Positions 1 through 64,000 of a DNA stretch of 64,000 nucleotides are shown here, piece after piece. A program made the position numbers and the translations under genes. The notes under the pieces were generated by a model that did no database searches, was not told the DNA's origin, and worked only from the letters and a program-made list of their open reading frames with translations. How positions within the stretch are numbered: the first letter of the stretch is position 1; the number at the start of each line of letters is the position of its first letter. Source of the stretch: Ridgeia piscesae (taxonomy: Eukaryota > Annelida > Polychaeta > Sabellida > Siboglinidae); NCBI GenBank assembly GCA_025642075.2, contig JAODUO010000466.1, positions 142,501-206,500 on the forward strand, given 5' to 3'.

Positions 1-35
1 CAGTAGCAACAGTGCCAGACCCCAGATATATATAT

Positions 36-117
36 CAGAGCCGTAATGTAACGAAGTACTTTTACTTCGTTACTTTACTTAAGTAGAAAAGTTTACTTTT
101 CTTGAGTTACGAAGTAC
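36..117. repeat. Inverted-repeat fragment, possible hAT-type transposon end
   Basis: CAGAGCCGTAATGTAACG is followed by a hairpin with arms GTAACGAAGTA/TACTTCGTTAC at 48-73, then further TACTT/AAGTA units. Palindromic subterminal repeats after a CAG start are typical of hAT elements. The other end is not visible because a (CATA)n tract begins at once. Confidence 0.35.
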
Positions 118-150
<33 letters not shown>

Positions 151-343
151 CATACATACATACATACATACATACATACATACATACATACATACATACA
201 TACATACATACATACATACATACATACATACATACATACATACATACATACATACATACATACATACATACATACATACATACATACATACATACATACA
301 TACATACATACATACATACATACATACATACATACATACATAC
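118..343. repeat. (CATA)n microsatellite
   Basis: About 56 tandem tetranucleotides run to 343. The H-T-Y-I and Y-V-C-M reading frames across them are not genes. Confidence 0.98.
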
Positions 344-433
344 CACATACATACACACACATAAATACATATGCACACACACGTACACACATACACATCT
401 CTCTCTCTTATGTATATATATAGATATACATAC

Positions 434-436
434 ATA

Positions 437-472
<36 letters not shown>

Positions 473-474
473 GC

Positions 475-536
<62 letters not shown>
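434..536. repeat. (TA)n microsatellite
   Basis: An imperfect TA dinucleotide tract broken by single-base changes. Nothing else is supported from here to the CpG-rich region near 960. Confidence 0.95.
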
Positions 537-538
<2 letters not shown>

Positions 539-959
539 AACCTACTTTGTTCTTTCACGAATAATTGTATATTCCCTCCTCTAACCCTTTGAAACTTTCC
601 TAAGTGAGAAAAAAATAGTCATATAAATATTTTCATATTAATTCAATTTATTCTAGATCTGATCTCTTCGTACACTCCTAGTCTCCCTCAAGATCAACGT
701 TTACGTTAACGTGTCTTGCGTGAGTTTATTTGTGATCATCATAAGGCCGATCAACACATCATACATGTTGGCGCAATGCCTGCGGCTACAGGTTCGTGTC
801 GCCTCAAATAAATTACGACAGTTGATAACAGGAAACTTAAGACGTGCATTTATTGTTTTTATCCATTTGCCTACTAATAAGTCACATGTAGTACACTAAC
901 TTACAATTACCAAATGCGTGACACGCATGAGTAACGCCGACTGTGTTACACGTCCCGAC

Positions 960-1224
960 TTGTAACGGGCACCACTGAACGTGTCAGAATAGTCACCGCC
1001 CCGCCCGCCGCAGCCGCCTGCCTCGTCGACCAACCGTACGCCAGTGCTCCACTTGACCTGATTTGCGGTCGCGCTGAGTTTCGACCGGTGCTGAAGGCGG
1101 TGTTCGGCGGCGCGGAAACTCGGCCACGCGTGACGTCTGTTACCCGCCTGCTACGGTTGGTCGCCGGTTTAATCGAACCGTCTTGCCTCGCGCAGTGAGC
1201 GGCGTCGGACTAACCCTACAGACG
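960..1224 (+). promoter_or_regulatory. CpG-dense promoter / 5'UTR region of the mucin gene
   Basis: The bases just upstream of the signal-peptide ATG are much richer in G+C and CpG than the surrounding AT-rich DNA, and include a TGACGT (CRE-like half site) near 1131. No convincing TATA box is seen. The transcription start cannot be placed from sequence alone. Confidence 0.4.
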
Positions 1225-27887
<26,663 letters not shown>

Positions 27888-28251
27888 AGACCTTACAGTT
27901 CACGTAGAGACCTTACAATCCATCTGGAACTGTGAGACATTGACTTATAATGTCGCTTTGAGGATGACGTATATGTAATTATACAAATCGTCACAGTGTG
28001 TGTGCGTGTATGTAAGTGTGTTTGTGAGTGCGTGCGTACGTGCGTGCGTTGGTGCGGGCGCCGCGGCGTACGTGTGCATGCTTGTGGGAAAAGGGACGCG
28101 ATAGGCGCTTTGTGGATATTAACCATGTGAATATTTTTATATTATGAAACATGCATTTTGTGTTATTCAGAAGAAAACTTAGCGTAGTTTAAACATCGGT
28201 TGCACATAAAATTACACTTTAATTGATTTTTTTACTTTTTATTCGTAGATC

Positions 28252-28253
28252 TT

Positions 28254-28315
<62 letters not shown>
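28252..28315. repeat. (TA)n microsatellite
   Basis: A near-perfect TA dinucleotide tract downstream of the mucin stop. Confidence 0.95.
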
Positions 28316-28322
<7 letters not shown>

Positions 28323-29734
28323 TGAGACTGTGTATATATGAAACTGTGTATTGTGTTATTGTGTATTCATCAGCAGTGATAATATAATATAATGTTTAAG
28401 ATGCAGTAACATTGACTAATCAAACAAGTTGCTGCATAATACCCATAATGTCATGCAACTGTTTACTGTAAGGATGTATCTTGCAAAAGTTTTTATCTCG
28501 GTATTTAGTCACATTAAAACAGCAACTCACAGGGGCTATTATAGATCTGTACAGGCAATGCGACTGACTAGAGCAGAAAAGATTCGGCTAAATGATCCCA
28601 CTTTAACGAGACACGACGTAGTCACAACGCCACTGACAGCCAGTCCTCTATTTTGACATCGGCACTGTCACAAACCATGACCCAGATGGATGGTTATCTA
28701 TGGCCGGAAAGCGACACCTTAAAATAGCGTACAGCACTACGTCGTCTGTAGAAGTGGCGTGACAATACAGACGTCGCTTAGGCGTCGGTGCGGTTTGATC
28801 CGTATTGTCGCCTTGGGGCACAGGGCGCGACCTGGTGGCGACGCCGTACGTCATTGTGGCTCTCTGGCCTACTTTTTGTTGACGTCGTCTTGAAAGAGGA
28901 AAGTGTCGTATTTCTGGAAACAGACCATTTGCCAAGTTCGGTATTATCACAATTTGGTTTTAAAGGTGTTACGTTTGAAAATCGACGGGGTCCACACACA
29001 TCCAATGTGCAACCACGAGAGGATCGAAGTCGGTTGACATTATTTTATTAAAACATAATAGACATTTACGGAACATGTTAAGGAAATTATACCGTTTTGC
29101 AAACTGGTTTCCGTCGTGTATATGATTATCAAACTTGAGTTGGTGGATGTGATTACAGGTAATGATAAGAAGTGGCTGTCACATAGAGACGGAGTTTGTC
29201 CAAGGCTAACGTTAACGTTCTACGTTGATGGAAACCTCAGATACGTGTAATGCATGCAAACATATCTTCTCATGGCGGACACCTGTTTTGTCCCTTTACT
29301 TTTGACCTTCTCCCATTCATCATAGCATTTGGCCGCGGACGGTCGATACTCTATAGGCACAGTGTGTACGGTCAGGCGCTTTGTACGATCTCAGGCGCAG
29401 TGTGTATGTCAGTGCGCCTACTGTCAGTATAGACGCCTGCAATAGTGTCACTGTGAGCTTGCACACGTAACGACACGTATTAACAGTTCGTTTTATCGTC
29501 TCATCGTCACCGCTGATGATTTATTACTAGAAAAGAGACGTCCAAACGGGGGTCAGCGTGGGCGTCGTTTATGCTTGGGACACTTGCACATTGGGGTTAA
29601 CTTCCTCGCAGTTGTAATTAACGGAACGGTTTACTATAAACAAAAAAATTATGTTTACTACAAACAATTTGTTTTTATGTTTCAGTAGTCTCGCGTAAAA
29701 CGTCAACAATCCTACGGTTTAATCAATCTAACAG

Positions 29735-29815
29735 TGAGTGTGTGTGCGTGTGTGTGCGCGTGTGTGTGTGTGTGCGTGCGTGCGTGCGTGAGTGCGTGCG
29801 TGCGTGCGTGAGTGG
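29735..29815. repeat. (GT)n/(GTGC)n tract
   Basis: A low-complexity GTGTGTGCGTGC-type tract. Confidence 0.88.
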
Positions 29816-29885
29816 TCCAGAACGCAAACCGGTATATTTGTATGTGTAACGTTATTCACTATGATACGAGCAACATGTCTTATGC

Positions 29886-30057
29886 AATTGTAAATGTTGC
29901 ACCCGTGTACAATCCGCTGTACCATTACTGTACAATAAAGTGTTTTTATACAAGCCACGTGTTCTTTAAATGTAAATTTTGCATCCGTGTACAAAATTAA
30001 TCCGCTGTACCATTACTGACCATAAAGTGTTTTTATACAAGCCACGTGTTCTTTGCT
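29886..30057 (+). repeat. Tandem duplication (about 85 bp, 2 copies) holding AATAAA
   Basis: The stretch TCCGCTGTACCATTACTG..AAAGTGTTTTTATACAAGCC..ACGTGTTCTTT occurs twice, with flanking GCAxCCGTGTACAA also duplicated. Copy 1 has AATAAA (29934-29939) and copy 2 has CATAAA. It could carry a polyadenylation signal for the mucin gene, about 2 kb past the stop, but this is unproven. Confidence 0.75.
29934..29939 (+). promoter_or_regulatory. Candidate polyadenylation signal (mucin)
   Basis: A canonical AATAAA hexamer followed by a T-rich, GTGTTTTT-containing stretch. An ATTAAA near 29046 is an alternative, so the assignment is weak. Confidence 0.2.
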
Positions 30058-30379
30058 GACCTAGCTAGATCACATTCGGTTTAGATTTACTGCGCTGTCG
30101 GTGTCACCGTTTATGACTGAGTGTCAGTGAATGTCCACAGCAGGCTGGCGGCCGTTACAAAGGTCTTGTATGGAACAGGGGACGTCGGCGTGGTTTTTAT
30201 TGAGCAGAATCTCGTGGCGAGCAGGTGTGTGAGCGTATTCAACCTTAACACAGACTTCAAAGATTGAATAGTAGGGCAGCGTGGGGCAAGACACCCCCGT
30301 AAGGGGTAATTAATCGTGTGGGGGAATTAATGTCAGCGTGTATGTGTGCGAGCGTGCGAGCGAGCGTGCGTGCGCCAAT

Positions 30380-30812
30380 GTCCCCGTTGGGGCGGCCTTA
30401 CCTCAGTAGAGATACTGATTAGTTCTCAGGCCGAATTTGAAATTAAAACTTAAATAAGGATACCCTTTTTGTCAGAGAATACTATATTATAAAGACTTTT
30501 CAAAATTAAACTTATATTGAAACATGTCACACACAAAATAAACATGAATGACACATTTTCGTCGTTAATATATAATCTATTTTTGTATTTTTATTTTGTG
30601 CATAGATATTTTATAACTTAGTTTCATTATAAACATTACTTATTTTTACGCATGTAAACCTGTGAATTAATCCGAAACAGTGGTGCCCTCTGACGGCTTC
30701 GAGCAGTGACACTACACAAGGATTACACAAGCAAAGTATTGTCACCAGACAATCTTCTCGGCGAAGTCACGCAGCCGAGCAAGAGTTGCTTAAGCGAGAC
30801 TAGGGTCCGTCT
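30380..30812. repeat. Dispersed repeat, copy B
   Basis: Relative of 24655-25015 with the same landmarks in the same order: GGCGGCCTTACC, TTCTCAGGCC, ATAAGGATA, CTTCTCGGCGAAG, GCTTAAGCGAGACTA. It also holds an inserted AT-rich stretch (about 30540-30680). Confidence 0.65.
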
Positions 30813-31086
30813 ATTATGCGTGTGCACCTTTCACTGCGGGCAAACTGTTTATATTTACACCAGAGCAAATGTCATTTATATATACTCCGGGAAAACATAT
30901 TTTATGTCTACATTTTTCAAGCTCATCAGAAAATCCAGCCCATATGCCATGTGGGCATTTTTGCTAGTAGTGGATAGACTGGTGTCTGGAAAGAACAATT
31001 TCGACTTTTTCTTTAAATGATACATCATCAATATGAATATTTCATAACAAGATGGGAGATTGATTTAATGAATGGAGTAGGCATAC

Positions 31087-31395
31087 GGGGGAGCGGTGGT
31101 CGCGCGGTAGAGCGCCGGACTGAATCAAGGGGACAGTAGTTCAACCCCACCTACCGCCGTTTCGAAACTTAGGCAATGTCGTTCACCCCACATTTGCCTG
31201 TGTCTTTCGGAAGACACACAAAAAGCCGGTGGTCCCTTCTATCTGGTGTCTATATCAGGGGAAGTAAAATATCACACACAGGGGAAATGTGTACCCTGTA
31301 GCGGTCTCACTAATTCTAGAGAGAAGGACAACTCCTGCGTTAGCCTAAGTTTGGGCTGTTTGGAAGTAAACCACCTAAGACCTAAGACCATGCGC
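31087..31395 (+). mobile_element. tRNA-derived SINE
   Basis: The first 70 bases look like a tRNA: an A-box-like TGGTCGCGCGGTAGAGCG and a B-box-like AGTTCAACCCC at about the right spacing for an RNA polymerase III promoter. About 240 bases of non-tRNA body follow, ending in a short direct repeat (CCTAAGACCTAAGACC) typical of a SINE tail. The tRNA head would not fold into a good cloverleaf, so a functional tRNA is unlikely. Confidence 0.7.
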
Positions 31396-31989
31396 CGCTG
31401 AACTCGGCTTTTTCATGTTAAAAGTGTCGACGTTTGATATGAGGCTTCACAGATGAGTGTGGCTTTACGTAATGCCTAGTGATACTGCAATGACATTGAC
31501 GAAAGGTCGCGACCAGCTGTCAAGAGTATTGCAGGTGTCGTGAACAATTAAGATGAGTGTTTTATATTGAGCGTATAAGTTACGTTGCGAACAAGTCATT
31601 GTTCAAGTAGTATAAATGATGTGCTACGTGAACAACGATCAACTACTTATTGAAGCATGCATTTGACAGTGCATAGCCTATAGGACTATCTTGGACTGCA
31701 TTCATATGACTTTTAATCTGTATCGATTTGATAAATTGCTATTTGTGAGCGCACTGATTGCTAACGAACATATCTTGCCGTAACAACTATATTATATAGA
31801 TTATAAAACAGTGTTTCTCTGTTTAGTTAGCTAATTTGGTCTGTTTGCTTATATAGATAACCCACAATCTCCCGTCAATTTCGCATGTTTCGAGCCGATA
31901 TTTTGCCTGTGATTTAGCAGGCCTACAAGGATGGTTCATAGATAACGATTTCTCTCACAATTCGTTCGGGGCTTGAAGAACTTGGGGGC

Positions 31990-32260
31990 TCAATATTACA
32001 AAATGTTTCAAAAGGCTATATGTCGAGTTCCATCCATGGAATTTCATTTTTTCTAAACCGGGGTAAAGATAATTATGCCATCTATAACTTTATCATTGAA
32101 TGTCGGAAAGATTCTGCATACTGTTTAAATTATAGGCGTTTGAAAATCTGAACTGGAGCCATGTAGAATGAACGAACTTGCCCAGTGTTTGACACGGCAG
32201 CGCAGGATTCATTGCCGGGTTCTTTTAGTGGAGTCTGAAGCTCTAGCCATTTCACTACTA
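31990..32260. repeat. Dispersed repeat, copy B (A-B order)
   Basis: GTCGAGTTCCATCCA..TAAAGATAATTATG (about 32022-32078) comes before GTTTGACACGGCAGC..CTAGCCAT (about 32189-32251), the reverse of the order at 26590-26860. Confidence 0.55.
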
Positions 32261-35200
32261 TAACATGGTGATATGGCCACCATCATGAAATGAAACTTTA
32301 GTACAGTTTACCTCTTTACAATTAGTGTAGAATCAGTCACTTTGACAAAACGCAACAACAACAAATTGCAATATCTTATTATGTTTATTACTGTTTAAAA
32401 CAACAGGTACAGGGAATACATTATGTACGAAAACTCTAATCTATCTCCTTTCATAAGCTGCTTCTAGGGCTGTCTCGAGGCAACGACAAACACGTTGTGA
32501 AGCGTGACTAGCTGCCTTCCCGGTGAACTCCCTGGATAAGCAATAGTACCATTAGAACACTCCTGACACGACAAAAACTACAATTCACGGACACCGTTTT
32601 CTTTTTAAAGTCTCTTTACACTTTCGTTGATGCCAGTTTGTCTGGCGTTGCTAATCCAGTGGCATGTCCGTGCTTATGAAAACATTCACAGTTGATACAC
32701 TGCAGAACAATTGTATGTATCAGGGAGTAAGTTATCCCCTAACTTCTGTTAACTAACACTGTCCCTCAACTGGCCATAACATCATTGCCACATCAATATA
32801 CACCTACAACGGCGTCTCAACTGGCCGAGTCCAGAGCATGTCAATGTTGCACGGAGGTGACGGTTAAAGACATACAACATTCCCGCAGATAAAACAGTCA
32901 CATTTAGAATATCACTACATTGTAAGTCGTTCGTTGAATGCACTCGTTTGTATCGGGGTCAAACCGCTTCATACCTTATATCATCATTGGATACAAACAC
33001 AATATCACAGTACCACCTGTACCGCAGAATGGAAACTGACCTTGCACACAACCATATTGGTTGGACTTTTGTACAGTTGTTTCATTTCACTGACTGACCA
33101 CTCCCTTTCGGTAAGGGTGGTCACATAGCCTAGAAGACCACAACACATGTACAGTATGTATAGCAGTATGTATGAGTGGGCCCATTCTTGGGGTACATAC
33201 ATGACACAGTGGCACCACCTGGTGAGTGGAACTGACACCGACACACATTAGTACCGCACAGCATGGTGAGTATTGTCAGTGATCGTGTATCTCATACATG
33301 AAACACTCCCCTTTTTTGAGAATTGCGAGACCACCCCCAACAAACAAGAAACTACTGACCACCACTTCAACCTCCCACTTAGTTTTACGATTTCAACGAA
33401 AAAGGCACTCGTCACGCCCCGCCTTCCCTCACCGGTGTACACTGTAACACGGATTAACAATACAATATTTTTATGTATATATATGGCACCTGCACACAAA
33501 CTAGACTATCATAATTGTACACAAAAGGAAGCTAAACGCACTATTCATGTTGTTAGTTATATACACGGTTGGCCGGCACACAGCAAGCAGCAGCGCCATC
33601 TACGTGGCACCAAAAGCAAACCCGATTTTTCGAGTGAGGTAACTGCCAACGAAAATACTTCTCCCGCAGTAAAACTGTTCTGCACACCACTGCAACTATG
33701 TGTACGGCGAGTATTATTATAGGTGAACATACTACAGTACCCTGCCTACCTGTGCAAAACAACCCAGTCGTACCACTGCCTGTGTGTATTTCACAGGATA
33801 TCTACAAGCATTCGCATTAAGTATTATGTACACAACTTGTTGGGAGCATACAAAATGTGGTCACATCCAATAGATAAATATATACTATACACATCCTTGG
33901 GGCGTCATTGTGTGGCATTACGCATGCAGAGTTCATAGAAAATTACAAAAATGTGTCCAACTGTCACGTAACATCTGCCTGAATGGTGAAATTAAACTAT
34001 CCATCACGTGACCAGTTGCCTAGCAATAGTTCCGTCACGCCATCAGAATTGAATGGCAGACATATGTAGCTCTGTATATATTGTGGTTTGATAGACGTAT
34101 ATTGCTAGGCAATGGTATAGGTCAATTAGCCAGGATATCTAATGCAACATATTTCAGTAGATCAGTTATTATCAACAAGTCTGACAAATGATCACATTTA
34201 ATTAGTTTCTTTACATTACAACGCAGTCATGTTATCCCGCCATTAACATTCACCACCAAATACATCTCACGGACCAATGGCTGTGTGTTGTATATACATA
34301 AGCACATTTTTCACATAGCTTTTCAGAAGCCCATATTTGCATCTACATTTTGTGTTTATATTTGGTGTATCTGATCAAATACATGTACATTTCAAATATT
34401 GGTTTATGTGTATCTACCTAATTTAATTCATGGCTTCACCTGTTAATGAACTCATTTTAGCATTTTATACATTACAGCTTACCTGATACATGTCAACAGA
34501 ACTTTGTGTACCTTAATTTTTTGTTTAATACTACTATATATATATATATATATATATGAAGTAATTTTTTTATTTGATCAGAAAAACATCACTTCAAATC
34601 AGCCCAGATGCTTCAGTTAACATAAACTGAATCTGGTTTTTCCACTGCCACAAAGTAAGTTGCTTTCATGACATTCTGGCCAGTGCCTAAACTACATATT
34701 ACAAGTGAGTTGTTCACTTGCTGTCATCGAGACACCAACCTTAAACTGCCATTTAAACCTAAACTGAAAAACGAGTTGTAAAAAATTGAAAAACATTAAA
34801 ACTACCAGGTAAGTTATAGCAATTCGGAATACTAAACCCTTCAAACAAGTCATTCAAGTGGCCAGATCTTAATAATTACTGTTTGTCATACGAGACACAA
34901 AATAGTGTTACTATCAAACCAACTTCACAATGACTAAATGTGTCCTTCAATAAAATGTTCATACATACTGATAGATCCATTACATAATCGGTTGCCTAAT
35001 GATTGGGTCCAACAAGCTTACTAATATGGCCACCATGAATGTGAAGCCTGTGGGACATTGTCAAAAGGTTTTTGAAATTCAAGCCACAATTGTTTTTCCA
35101 TGGTAACATAAACACGATTACTAAGGCCAAGCTTTCACGGACGTCATGCAAACAACCTGGATTATGATGTGTCATTCTGGATCAGTCAAGCGAGTCAGTC

Positions 35201-35609
35201 AACTTCTGATTATCACCAACAAGTTACTATCAACAAGTCTAATAAGATCATGATTTCACTGAAAATTACTTCGTACAGTCGAGTCCTGTGATAGAAATAC
35301 TAATATGCTGCAGAGTGGTAACTTGTTATATCCCCTTATGTAATCTGACCGAGACTTATGTACAATGAATCTGGAGTGTCTTGGTGTAAGTTTGTGGATG
35401 TATCTGCACGTGCACGTGCACGCATGCTATTTCTTCATACAGTGGCATTAACACAAAAACCTTACATTTCTATCTTGGCAAACGCAATTTACAAATATAG
35501 TCTGGGGTAATGTCTTCTGTGTTTGTTCGTTTGTTTGTATGTAGCACGTGTGAACGTTTAACTTTTTGCTAGTAAAATTACAATTAGAAATAGTAAATGC
35601 TGTGGTTCA

Positions 35610-35615
35610 TTTATT
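35610..35615 (-). promoter_or_regulatory. Candidate polyadenylation signal of Smad4
   Basis: AATAAA on the minus strand, about 570 bases past the Smad4 stop. Other A/T-rich hexamers further downstream cannot be ruled out. Confidence 0.25.
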
Positions 35616-36179
35616 GAATTGTGTGGCGGTAGCATCAACATAATTCATACTCAGTATCTGCCCGGTTAGTCAAACTGCTCATTGGTATCATATCATATCA
35701 GCGGACAGCTTACAGATAAAAATCCAAGACACCATCTTAAAATCTCCTGAAATTTTAAAATCCGGACCATCCAAGAAAAAGCCAATGAAACCATTCAAAT
35801 TCTAATGTAAAACCCACGTGTCATAAAATGTCTACGTAAGACAATGATCATGTGAAGGTGCGACAGGTATTTGGTGTACCACATATCGTCTGGAGACTGG
35901 CTTCACTGAATATGTTTCTTAATCGGGGCAGCTGACATTGGACCGAGTCTGATGCCATTTCCTTGTGACGAGACTCAGTTGTCCACGCAGACAGCATGCC
36001 TGAACTCACCGACAAACAACTGCTGTGTTTACATCAAGTACCACAAGCATAGTTTTGAGTGACGTACAGACAGGCTGCCGACCCAGCATCGTCTACGACT
36101 AGACAGTGATTGGACGATTAAATATCAGCACAAGCCGACTGACGGCGAGATGAACGACCCAGTGGCACTACAGTCAAAC

Positions 36180-64000
<27,821 letters not shown>

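Larger units (their letters stand above)
27888..36179. other. Intergenic region between convergent mucin and Smad4 genes
   Basis: There is no supported coding exon. The region holds a (TA)n tract (28252-28315), a GT/GC-rich tract (29735-29815), a tandem duplication (29886-30057), a dispersed repeat (30380-30812), a tRNA-derived SINE (31087-31395) and a rearranged dispersed repeat (31990-32260). The rest is AT-rich. The 3'UTRs of both genes should lie at its ends. Confidence 0.7.

Noticed and set aside
79..558. ORFs of Y-V-C-M or H-T-Y-I repeats
   Set aside because: Translations of the (CATA)n and (TA)n microsatellites in several frames; no gene.
31087..31158. Functional tRNA gene
   Set aside because: A and B boxes are present but the acceptor and anticodon arms do not pair well, and a SINE body follows.
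33273..33722. 149-residue plus ORF in the intergenic region
   Set aside because: Composition and lack of motifs suggest chance; no splice or promoter support.

Overview
The window looks like nuclear DNA of an invertebrate bilaterian, perhaps a lophotrochozoan such as a mollusc (the phylum is a weak guess). The evidence is split genes with GT-AG introns of hundreds to thousands of bases, very long microsatellites, non-LTR and hAT-type transposon debris, a tRNA-derived SINE, and a Smad4 orthologue whose exon boundaries match those of vertebrate SMAD4. No bacterial operon, CRISPR array or rRNA gene is visible.

Two protein-coding genes can be assembled exon by exon. They point toward each other (tail to tail), about 8.3 kb apart. 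(1) Plus strand, 1225-27887, eight coding exons: a large single-pass membrane mucin with a MUC1-like plan. In order it has a signal peptide, a giant Thr/Ser/Pro tandem-repeat exon with an N-glycosylation sequon in nearly every 17-residue repeat, a SEA domain with a G-S-V-I-A autoproteolysis-type motif, one membrane helix, a Cys-Cys plus Arg-rich juxtamembrane segment, and a three-exon cytoplasmic tail with tyrosines, a G-T-Q-T motif and a proline-rich end. (2) Minus strand, 63622-36180, eleven coding exons: the co-Smad Smad4, from the second half of MH1 through the linker to the end of MH2. The first MH1 exon or exons lie beyond base 64000. Splice phases join without a break over 1482 coding bases to a TGA stop.

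Layout: 1-1224 simple repeats and the mucin promoter/5'UTR; 1225-27887 mucin gene, with introns full of microsatellites and retroelement remnants; 27888-36179 intergenic, with a SINE, dispersed repeats and the probable 3'UTRs; 36180-63622 Smad4; 63623-64000 a further Smad4 intron.

The most unusual structure is in Smad4. The intron between 46857 and 44620 is almost entirely two minisatellites. One is built from its own 5' splice site (15 extra copies of the exon end plus donor, 32-bp unit). The other is built from its own 3' splice site (19 extra copies of the acceptor plus exon start, 82/84-bp unit). Segments of the two arrays are complementary in the pre-mRNA. The last Smad4 intron holds a 6.8-kb array of about 91 copies of a 74-bp satellite, each with a 12-bp palindrome. 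Other points of interest are loss of the proline after the Thr277-equivalent in the Smad4 linker phosphodegron, a block of single-base deletions in the mucin repeat exon, and a hAT-like element that keeps a small transposase-N-terminus-like ORF.
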